This document shows positions 45,324 to 52,341 of a stretch of 64,000 nucleotides of DNA, piece after piece. The translations under genes and the position numbers were made by a program. The stretch lies in the NCBI GenBank assembly GCA_002427105.1, contig DIPM01000024.1, forward strand, positions 1 to 64,000. The letters are read 5' to 3'. The stretch is from Marinilabiliaceae bacterium UBA5488. GTDB lineage: Bacteria > Bacteroidota > Bacteroidia > Bacteroidales > Marinilabiliaceae. How positions within the stretch are numbered: the stretch's first letter is position 1; every line of letters begins with the position of its first letter. The notes beneath the pieces are model-generated. The model was not told the DNA's origin. It did not search any database and was given only the letters and a program-made list of their open reading frames with translations.

Positions 45324-45381
45324 AGTCAGTTCATGGCTTGTCGGGATCATATTATATAGAGAAGTTTGTATGAAATGAACC

Positions 45382-45623
45382 GAGCCTACGGCTCTCTTGT
45401 TTGGTGTGGGCAATGTGTTACACCGGAATGAATTCCGGCCTACAAAATAAAATCGAGCCTACGGCTCTAAGCATAAAATTAATAGTTTCTGTGTTTGAGC
45501 CCCGTTATGAATAAGGTAAAGAGTTTTCTGTGTTTGAGACCCGTAGGGTCGTTTAATATTGTAGCGGTGGACTTTAGTCCACCTGATAGAATCAACCCAA
45601 AAAAAATAGAGTTCCGTAGGAAC
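45382..45623. repeat. Cluster of short Bacteroidetes-type palindromes
   Basis: Most of the 329-bp gap between the WbuB-like gene and the phosphoglycosyl transferase gene consists of short inverted repeats. They are GAGCC-TAC-GGCTC twice (45382-45394, 45455-45467), CCGGAAT-GA-ATTCCGG (45423-45438), GACCC-GTA-GGGTC (45538-45550), GGTGGACT-TT-AGTCCACC (45566-45583) and GTTCC-GTA-GGAAC (45611-45623). A 14-bp direct repeat TTTCTGTGTTTGAG occurs at 45486-45499 and 45525-45538. No coding potential. Such palindromes are frequent between genes in this phylum. Confidence 0.8.
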
Positions 45624-45652
45624 GATACATATTAGCATGGTTCGATACGATT

Positions 45653-46231
45653 ATGAAACGTTTATTTGATTTTGTATCATCTCTTTGCGGAATCCTTATC
45701 CTGTTGCCGCTCTTTGTGATACTGGCCTTTGCAGTAGTGATTGATACAGGTTTTCCGGTCTTCTTTTTACAGAAGAGAGTTGGGCTTTACGGCAGGCCTT
45801 TCTATATTTATAAGTTTCGTACTATGACGCTGCAGAAGGATGCTTCTCAGGGCAGCTTCGACGCGGGTGATTCTCGCAGGGTGACGCCCGTAGGAAGGGT
45901 GTTGAGGAGAACCAAGCTGGATGAGTTGCCACAGCTATGGAACGTGTTAAGGGGCGATATGTCTCTTGTAGGTCCGCGTCCTGAAGTGCAGAAGTGGGTA
46001 GATGTATACCCTGAGCGCTGGAGCCGTGTTCTCTCTCTTCGTCCCGGCATCACTGATAATGCTTCTCTTGAGTTCAGAAATGAAGAGGAACTGCTTGCCG
46101 CATCGTCCAATCCTGAAAAGACTTATAGCGACGAGGTATTACCCCGCAAGCTTGACCTTTATGAGGATTATGTTCAAAATCACAGCCTTGCCGGCGATAT
46201 TCGTATTATTTTCAGAACTATTTTTGGATAA
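45653..46231 (+). CDS. Initiating phosphoglycosyl transferase, PglC/WcaJ-type short form
   Basis: A 192-residue monotopic inner-membrane enzyme that transfers a phospho-sugar from a UDP-sugar to undecaprenyl phosphate, the first step of lipid-linked glycan assembly. It has one N-terminal re-entrant hydrophobic segment (residues 8-30), KRVGLYGRPFYIYKFRTM, the catalytic dyad Asp90-Glu91 in KLDELPQLWNVLRGDMS and LVGPRP. It is the catalytic core only, without the N-terminal extra helices of WcaJ, so it is PglC-like. The aminotransferase that follows fits a bacillosamine-type or related UDP-diNAc sugar as substrate. Confidence 0.92.
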   Translation: MKRLFDFVSSLCGILILLPLFVILAFAVVIDTGFPVFFLQKRVGLYGRPFYIYKFRTMTLQKDASQGSFDAGDSRRVTPVGRVLRRTKLDELPQLWNVLRGDMSLVGPRPEVQKWVDVYPERWSRVLSLRPGITDNASLEFRNEEELLAASSNPEKTYSDEVLPRKLDLYEDYVQNHSLAGDIRIIFRTIFG

Positions 46232-46258
46232 AAGTAATAACGCAATTACCCCATAGCC

Positions 46259-47428
46259 ATGAGTAAAATTAAAATTCCATTTTCACGAGTGTCGTGCAAG
46301 GGCAATGAGTTTGATTATATAAAGGAGGTCATTGAAAGCGGATGGCTAACTACCGCGGGCAAAGCACAGAGCTTTGAGGAGCTTTTTGCCCGTAAGGTTG
46401 AGGCCGGCTATGCTTGTGCCGTTAATAGCTGCACAGCGGCTTTACACCTGGGCCTGGATGCTTTGGGAGTGAAGGCCGGCGACAAGGTCTTTGTTCCGGC
46501 CATGACTTTTACGGCTTCGGCTGAGGTGATTAGATATATGAATGCCCATCCGGTTTTTCTGGATGTTGAATACGGCACTTCCCTGATTACTCCCGCCATC
46601 CTTAAAGATGCGATAGCTAAACATCCGGAGGTGAAATACCTAATTGTTGTGCATTTCGGTGGTCATCCGGCTGAAATGATAAACGAGGATGGTAATGCTA
46701 TAATAGATATCTGTAAAAAACACGGAATCAGCATACTTGAAGATGCTGCCCATGCATTTCCCGCGTCTATCAGGGGGCGGATGGTAGGAAGTCTGGGAGA
46801 TATCACTTGTTTTAGTTTTTATGCTAATAAGACTATTACCACAGGAGAAGGCGGTATGCTGACGACCAATGATGAAGAGCTTTATAAACGTGTGAAAATA
46901 ATGCGTCTTCACGGGATTAACCGCGATGTGTGGGACAGGTTTACTTCCGACAAGCCCTCGTGGGAGTATGATGTTGTTGCTCCGGGTTATAAATACAATA
47001 TGCCTGACGTGAATGCCGCAATAGGTCTGGCTCAATTAGAACAGGCAGATAGTTTTAAAGAAGAGCGGGTTAAGATTGCAGCCTTTTATTTGGATAAGCT
47101 TGCTGATTGTGAGTCAATAGACTTGCCGATTAGCCATGTAGATATTAAGGAACATGCCTGGCACCTTTTCCCGATTGTGCTTAATGAAAAAGCAAAAATA
47201 TCGCGCAACGATTTTATTATTCGAATGTCAGAGGCGGGAATCGGAACCTCGGTTCACTATAAGCCTCTGTTCAGAATGAGCTACTATAAAGAGGCCTATG
47301 ATTTAAGGCCATCAGACTTTCCCAATGCAGAGCGAATCTGGCAGGGAACAGTGAGCCTGCCCATCTTTCCGGGTATGAGCGATGAAGAGTTGCTTTATGT
47401 GGTTCAGACAGTGCGACAATTATTGTAG
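46259..47428 (+). CDS. DegT/DnrJ-family UDP-4-keto-amino sugar aminotransferase (PglE/PseC-like)
   Basis: A 389-residue PLP aminotransferase. The N-terminal IPFSRVSCKGNEFDYIKEVIESGWLTT has the usual substrate-side layout. Co-factor residues are Asp162 in LEDAAHAFPA and the Schiff-base Lys191 in FSFYANKTITTGEGGM. The TTGEGG form is typical of 4-aminotransferases acting on UDP-4-keto-6-deoxy-HexNAc. It is paired with the PglC-like gene 27 bp upstream. The 4,6-dehydratase (PglF-type) and a dedicated PglD are not in this part of the window. A strong terminator follows. Confidence 0.9.
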   Translation: MSKIKIPFSRVSCKGNEFDYIKEVIESGWLTTAGKAQSFEELFARKVEAGYACAVNSCTAALHLGLDALGVKAGDKVFVPAMTFTASAEVIRYMNAHPVFLDVEYGTSLITPAILKDAIAKHPEVKYLIVVHFGGHPAEMINEDGNAIIDICKKHGISILEDAAHAFPASIRGRMVGSLGDITCFSFYANKTITTGEGGMLTTNDEELYKRVKIMRLHGINRDVWDRFTSDKPSWEYDVVAPGYKYNMPDVNAAIGLAQLEQADSFKEERVKIAAFYLDKLADCESIDLPISHVDIKEHAWHLFPIVLNEKAKISRNDFIIRMSEAGIGTSVHYKPLFRMSYYKEAYDLRPSDFPNAERIWQGTVSLPIFPGMSDEELLYVVQTVRQLL

Positions 47429-47461
47429 AGACAAGCTTTGTAGAGTTTTTATTGGAAAGAC

Positions 47462-47501
47462 AAAAAGAGGGAGGTCTGTTATTATAGACCTCCCTCTTTT
47501 T
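47462..47501. terminator. Bidirectional rho-independent terminator
   Basis: A perfect 16-bp stem, AAAAAGAGGGAGGTCT (47462-47477) and its complement (47486-47501), encloses an 8-nt loop. Flanking A and T runs allow function on both strands, between the glycan cluster (plus) and dps (minus). Confidence 0.95.
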
Positions 47502-47519
47502 GGTAATATACAATCTTGC

Positions 47520-48005
47520 TTACTTCAGAACAGAAGTAAGCATCCAAACCAGTTTCTCCTGCTCAGAAATATAATCAGTGATTAACGCAATTGTTCCCTC
47601 GTCTTCACCTGCTTCGGCCAAAGGTAAAATTTGACGCTCAAGCTTAATCAATGCCTCAAGATTGTTTAGAACTGCCTTAACGGTAGAGTCGGCATCGCTT
47701 TTGTCCTTTTCAGCTTTAAGTGAAGCAACTTTCAGGTAATCTTCAAAGGTATGCAAAGGAGTGAAGCCTAAAGTTAAGACGCGCTCTGCTATTTCATCAA
47801 TTTTTTCTACTGCATCATCATACAATTCTTCAAACTTAGCGTGGAGGCCAAAAAAGCGTTCACCTTTAATATTCCAGTGAAAACCGCGCAGGTTTTGATA
47901 ATATACCTGGTAATTGGCCAACAGCTCATTCAGTTTTTCAGCAACAGCAGCCGACTCTTTCTCTTTCAATCCTAAAATGTCAGTTATCTTTTTCATTTTT
48001 TTCAA
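47520..48005 (-). CDS. dps: Dps family ferritin-like DNA-protection protein
   Basis: A 161-residue four-helix protein that forms dodecamers, oxidises and stores iron, and protects DNA from peroxide. The inter-subunit ferroxidase residues are all present with exact spacing: His43 (GFHWNIKG), His55 (FGLHAKFEELY), Asp70 and Glu74 (DEIAER). The N-terminal MKKMKK gives a basic tip; a second possible start is 9 bp further in. A palindrome just upstream of the start could be an operator. Confidence 0.93.
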   Translation of the reverse strand: MKKMKKITDILGLKEKESAAVAEKLNELLANYQVYYQNLRGFHWNIKGERFFGLHAKFEELYDDAVEKIDEIAERVLTLGFTPLHTFEDYLKVASLKAEKDKSDADSTVKAVLNNLEALIKLERQILPLAEAGEDEGTIALITDYISEQEKLVWMLTSVLK

Positions 48006-48013
48006 ATAATTCC

Positions 48014-48041
48014 GGTTTGTTGTAGCATGTTATAACAAACC
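48014..48041. promoter_or_regulatory. Imperfect palindrome upstream of dps, possible operator
   Basis: GGTTTGTTGTA (48014-48024) and TATAACAAACC (48031-48041) are inverted copies with one mismatch and a 6-nt spacer, 9-36 bp upstream of the dps ATG. A further half-like GTTTGTGGTATAAAC follows at 48043-48057. The position would suit a peroxide- or iron-responsive repressor or activator, but it matches no box I can name with confidence. Confidence 0.4.
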
Positions 48042-48236
48042 TGTTTGTGGTATAAACGAACATGCCCGTTAATTTATCTGTTTATGGTTACGAAATTATA
48101 CTTCTTGCTCCGAAAGTATCTCCAAAGATAAAATAAATTACGCATCGGGTCAAATAGCTTCGCTTTATAAATCATAAAATTTGTTTATATTTAAAACCAC
48201 TTTTTTACTGATCAAAAACTAATCCCAACAGAAATT

Positions 48237-50309
48237 ATGAAGCCAATCCTGTCTGCTCTACTTTTGCTGATAATGGCTAACGCTTTTTCAGCTAAAATTC
48301 AAAAGACCCCTAAATCCGGTAAAATATCAATGGAAGAGATGAGCTCCTATGCCGTCTGCCCGATCGACACCGCGGCTGCTGCATACTACATCTTCGAAAA
48401 GGGCTCTACCGAATTTGTCTATCGTCAAACCACAATCCGGTCGGATGATACAGGATCCGACAAAGGATTCCAGATGACCTTCCGCTACCATTCGCGTTTA
48501 AAAATTCTGAACAAGGTAGCGTCCGGCATGGCCGACATCGAGCTGCGCCTTTACAAAAACGGGTTAGATGTCGAAAAGCTATCTAATATCAAAGGCTACA
48601 CCTATAATCTTGAAAACGGGAAAATAGTAAGCACACGGCTTGATACTAAAACTGTTATATATGAAGAGAAAAACGATAACAGTACTATTGTAAAAATAGC
48701 AATGCCCGAGGTGAAAGAGGGTTCGGTCGTTGAGATTGAGTATGAAATTATCAGCGATTTTCTTTTTAACCTGCAGGAGTGGTATTTTCAGAAGCAGGTG
48801 CCGGTTCTATACAGTGAATATAAAGTAGCTATTCCGGAGTATTTCCACTATAAACCATCCATTTTCGGCTACACCCGCGTACATCAGGAGGTAACAGAAA
48901 ATCCGAAATCTATCAGATTCACCTATATTCAAAAGGCTGAGGGATTTGACGTTAAGGATTACAAGTATGAGCATGAGGAGCGTTATAAGGAACAGGTTAC
49001 GACCCTTTACGCAGAAAACATAAGCGCATTTAAAAGCGAAAGTTTTTTAAAAGCGCCAAAAAACTATCTTACCAGGGTTTCCTATGAGCTTGTCGGAACC
49101 AAATTCCCTCAAAGCGGATATAAATCTTTTTCAACCAGATGGGTCGATGTATCAAAGAGGCTATTGGATCACGAAAGCTTCGGACGGGCTTTGAACCGTT
49201 CGAACTTCCTGTCGGGTGAAGCTCAGAGCATTAAACACTCATCATCAGACACAAAGGATATTATTTCCAACGCGTTTGAATTAGTCAAATCAAAAATGAG
49301 ATGGAACGGCATAAATTCAATATTTACAGAGAGTAACCTTAAACAGGCCTGGGAGTCGGGTACCGGCAATAGCGCCGAGGTCAACCTGATGCTGGTAGCT
49401 CTGCTTAAAAGTGCCGGACTAAATGCTTTTCCGGTGGTTTTAAGTACGCAGGCAAATGGTATGCTGCCAATTACGCGTCCCTCACTTTCCGAACTTAACT
49501 ATGTGATTGCAATGGTTCAGGATGAGAAAAACAGCTATATGATGGACGCCACTGAGCCGCTCTCGTGCATTAACATGCTGCCCGAAAGATGCTTAAACGG
49601 AAAAGGATTTGTTATAGACCCGGTCAGATTTGGCGAAACCAGTCTGGAGCCTTTGTATGGCCACTATTCATCTTTAATGGGCGATTTCAAAATGAATGGA
49701 ACAGGAGTGTTTGACGGGACGCTTACAATGACTGACGCTGGCTATGCCGGTCTGTACCGGCGAAAAGAGTACAACGCGGATAATAATAGGGAGATGTTTA
49801 TTGAATCGCTCGAAAAGCGGTATCCAGGCATTACTATCCAGAACATGGAGATATCCAATCTTGAGGATGTAAACAGCGATTTTATAAACTCCATGGAGAT
49901 AGAGCTTGCGGGTTATACGGACGGAATCGGCGACATGATACTCTTTTCGCCTCTTCTGGCGTTCAAAGCGGGAGAGCATCCGCTTAAGCTGGAGAACCGC
50001 GAATACCCCATCGAGTTTTCATATCCTACACGTAAAGCCGCCATTTTCTCCATCGAAATACCGGAGGGATACTATGTAGAAAGCATCCCGGAGCCGATAA
50101 GAGTTGCTTCTGAAGATAAAAGTATAACATTTACATACTCTATAGTAGTCATCGATAGGCAAATCCAGGTATTTAGCGATTTCAGAATTGAAAGGCTGTT
50201 ATTCCTGCCCGACGATTATCAGGGTATAAAAGATGCCTTTACATTTATGATTGATAAACACGCAGAAAAAGTTGTGCTGAAACGGTCGGAATGGTCGCGT
50301 CCCTATTAA
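48237..50309 (+). CDS. DUF3857 protein with degenerate transglutaminase-like domain
   Basis: A 690-residue envelope protein with a signal peptide (residues 1-19, LSALLLLIMANAFSA). Residues about 45-240 match DUF3857 (RYHSRLKILNKV, VEIEYEI). A transglutaminase-like core follows at about 340-445. There the catalytic Cys position holds Ser379 (GTGNSAEVNL), the His position is Tyr422 (LNYVIAMV), and only Asp437 (MMDATE) is kept, so it is unlikely to be an active cysteine enzyme. A C-terminal beta region of about 200 residues follows. The gene is 15 bp upstream of a related gene with intact residues. Confidence 0.85.
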   Translation: MKPILSALLLLIMANAFSAKIQKTPKSGKISMEEMSSYAVCPIDTAAAAYYIFEKGSTEFVYRQTTIRSDDTGSDKGFQMTFRYHSRLKILNKVASGMADIELRLYKNGLDVEKLSNIKGYTYNLENGKIVSTRLDTKTVIYEEKNDNSTIVKIAMPEVKEGSVVEIEYEIISDFLFNLQEWYFQKQVPVLYSEYKVAIPEYFHYKPSIFGYTRVHQEVTENPKSIRFTYIQKAEGFDVKDYKYEHEERYKEQVTTLYAENISAFKSESFLKAPKNYLTRVSYELVGTKFPQSGYKSFSTRWVDVSKRLLDHESFGRALNRSNFLSGEAQSIKHSSSDTKDIISNAFELVKSKMRWNGINSIFTESNLKQAWESGTGNSAEVNLMLVALLKSAGLNAFPVVLSTQANGMLPITRPSLSELNYVIAMVQDEKNSYMMDATEPLSCINMLPERCLNGKGFVIDPVRFGETSLEPLYGHYSSLMGDFKMNGTGVFDGTLTMTDAGYAGLYRRKEYNADNNREMFIESLEKRYPGITIQNMEISNLEDVNSDFINSMEIELAGYTDGIGDMILFSPLLAFKAGEHPLKLENREYPIEFSYPTRKAAIFSIEIPEGYYVESIPEPIRVASEDKSITFTYSIVVIDRQIQVFSDFRIERLLFLPDDYQGIKDAFTFMIDKHAEKVVLKRSEWSRPY

Positions 50310-50324
50310 TTAAAGAAGGTATAG

Positions 50325-52226
50325 ATGAAACTGTTTATAATATGTCTTATATTGCTTATGTCGGCTAACGCCGTCAGTCAAAAGGAGAACGGTACATACG
50401 CCGGTATTCCGGATGGGCTCGATAGCGGCGCTGTTGCCATATATCGTTCAAGCAAAAAAGAGATCGACAGAGTGTCGGAAAGCCGGATGATAACTAAAAG
50501 TTCGATTGCTGTAACCGTTCTCAATAAAAACGGCGACGACTACGGGGAGTTCCGGCTGTCGTACACCAACAACGACAAGGTAAAGAGCGTAACAGGACGC
50601 ATATACGATTGGCGCGGGAAGCTTGTTACAGAGATAAAGAAGAGAGATTTTACGGAATTCTCCTCTTTTCAGGATTTTGTATTTTACAGCGACCAACGTT
50701 CAATTGTTTACTCGCCAAAAGTTACCGTCTATCCATATACTGTTGAGTACGAGTACGAAATGGAGACCTCCGGTATAGTACATATAGACTTATGGGTCCC
50801 TGTACCGGGGTATGGGCTGGCAGTCGAAACGGCGCTCTTAAGCGTTAAAACCCCCAACAACCTAAGGTTCCGGCATATCGGGCAAAACTACGATTTTGAC
50901 ACATCAGTCAGCGGGCATGATGCTGCAACGTCCGTTTACCTGTGGCAATTAAAAGATTTTAAAGCCGTTACGCGCGAACCGTTTGCTCCCGATTATATGA
51001 GCATATTTCCGTTTGTGTCGGTAAGCCCCGACAACTATTATCATTCGGGATATTCGGCAACTGTGTCCGACTGGAAGAGCTATGGCAATTGGGTGAATAA
51101 GCTGGTTGAACCGGTGAGCATATTGCCTCCGGCAGCCATACAGAGAGTGAGGCAGATGACAGACACGATCCCGTCTGCGAGGGAGAAGATCAAGGCCGTA
51201 TATCAATATATGCAGCAAAAAACAAGGTATGTCGCCATTAGCGAAGGAATCGGCGGATTTCAACCTATGCCGGTATCTGACGTAGATAGATTTGGTTACG
51301 GCGACTGCAAAGCGTTGTCGAACTACACCCGTGCGCTTCTTGCAGCTATCGATATTCCGTCATACTATACCGAGATCGGTGCCGAGGAGAGGAAGATCCG
51401 ATTTCCCGATTTTGCTTCTGTTGACCAGACCAACCACGCAATTTTAACGGTTCCTGTTGAAAACGATACCTTATTCCTCGAATGCACAAATCCCTATAAT
51501 CCGTTTGGCTTTGTAGGGTCATCCATTGCTAACCGTACAGCGCTTATTATCACCCCCGATGGCGGCGAGCTGATCAATACGAAACACTACGATGCCGAAA
51601 ACAGTCTCCTGAACGAGCGTATGAGGCTGAAAATCGACAGCGACGGGAATGTAGCCGGGAGCTATTTAAGCGAAGCTAAGGGACTGACGTATGAGGAGTA
51701 CGGATTCCTGACCGTTTTGCCTGTTGACAGGCAAAAAGAGTATTTGCTGACCCATACAGCAATCAACAATCTGAATATCATTGATTTTAAAGCAACAAAC
51801 TATGGTGACGAAGATCCTGTCGCCCGCCTTACTTTAGATTTTAATGCAGGCAAATATGCGACCCTGTCTGGCGACCGGATGTTTGTTCCCGTTAATAGCC
51901 TGAATAACTTAAAGATAAGATTCCGGTCAAAAGAGCGGATAAACGATATCCATTTCGACTACGCAAAAACCGAGTCGTCCGAATTTATATTTGAATTACC
52001 CGTTGGGTATGAGGTGGAGCACTTGCCGGCTGAGAGGAGTATTGATACCGGCTACATCTCCTATCGCTACGACTGCAAATTAGAGGACAACAGGGTGATA
52101 TATTCGCGAAGCCTATCCATAAACAGTGATAAGATCCCGAAAGAGCATTATAAAGAGCTGTCGGAAGCCGTTACGGAAATAGGGAAATCGGACAATGCCA
52201 AGATTATCCTTAAACGCAGTCTATAA
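50325..52226 (+). CDS. DUF3857 protein with intact transglutaminase-like triad
   Basis: A 633-residue exported protein (signal peptide residues 1-18, LLMSANAVS). DUF3857 spans about 35-235 (YTVEYEYEME, WVPVPG). The transglutaminase-like core has Cys328 in YGDCKALSNY, His371 in QTNHAILTV and Glu386 in LECTNP as the third residue. These proteins are frequent in Bacteroidetes envelopes; they are presumed to act in the periplasm or at the surface, but substrates are unknown. It is a paralogue of the upstream gene and surely co-transcribed with it. Confidence 0.87.
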   Translation: MKLFIICLILLMSANAVSQKENGTYAGIPDGLDSGAVAIYRSSKKEIDRVSESRMITKSSIAVTVLNKNGDDYGEFRLSYTNNDKVKSVTGRIYDWRGKLVTEIKKRDFTEFSSFQDFVFYSDQRSIVYSPKVTVYPYTVEYEYEMETSGIVHIDLWVPVPGYGLAVETALLSVKTPNNLRFRHIGQNYDFDTSVSGHDAATSVYLWQLKDFKAVTREPFAPDYMSIFPFVSVSPDNYYHSGYSATVSDWKSYGNWVNKLVEPVSILPPAAIQRVRQMTDTIPSAREKIKAVYQYMQQKTRYVAISEGIGGFQPMPVSDVDRFGYGDCKALSNYTRALLAAIDIPSYYTEIGAEERKIRFPDFASVDQTNHAILTVPVENDTLFLECTNPYNPFGFVGSSIANRTALIITPDGGELINTKHYDAENSLLNERMRLKIDSDGNVAGSYLSEAKGLTYEEYGFLTVLPVDRQKEYLLTHTAINNLNIIDFKATNYGDEDPVARLTLDFNAGKYATLSGDRMFVPVNSLNNLKIRFRSKERINDIHFDYAKTESSEFIFELPVGYEVEHLPAERSIDTGYISYRYDCKLEDNRVIYSRSLSINSDKIPKEHYKELSEAVTEIGKSDNAKIILKRSL

Positions 52227-52270
52227 TATGGGCTGTCTATAAGCAGCTTTCTTACCGGCTGAAAGTCATA

Positions 52271-52309
52271 CTTAATCCAGCCCCGGGCGTTGCCCGGGGC
52301 TGAATTAAG
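52271..52309. repeat. GC-rich inverted repeat between convergent genes
   Basis: CTTAATCCAGCCCCGGGC, a GTT loop and GCCCGGGGCTGAATTAAG form an 18-bp stem with one mismatch. It lies between the convergent DUF3857 and aconitase genes. It lacks a T-tract and may be a dispersed Bacteroidetes palindrome that also stops transcription. Confidence 0.75.
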
Positions 52310-52341
52310 TTGCCACTCCATCCTCTTCTTATCTGCAAGCC

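Noticed and set aside
44847..45413. Long minus-strand frame opposite the WbuB-like gene
   Set aside because: It is antisense to a clear glycosyltransferase and has no protein-like composition.
45382..45623. Repeated palindromes considered as a CRISPR array
   Set aside because: The repeats differ from each other, are 13-18 bp long and have irregular spacing; no cas genes.
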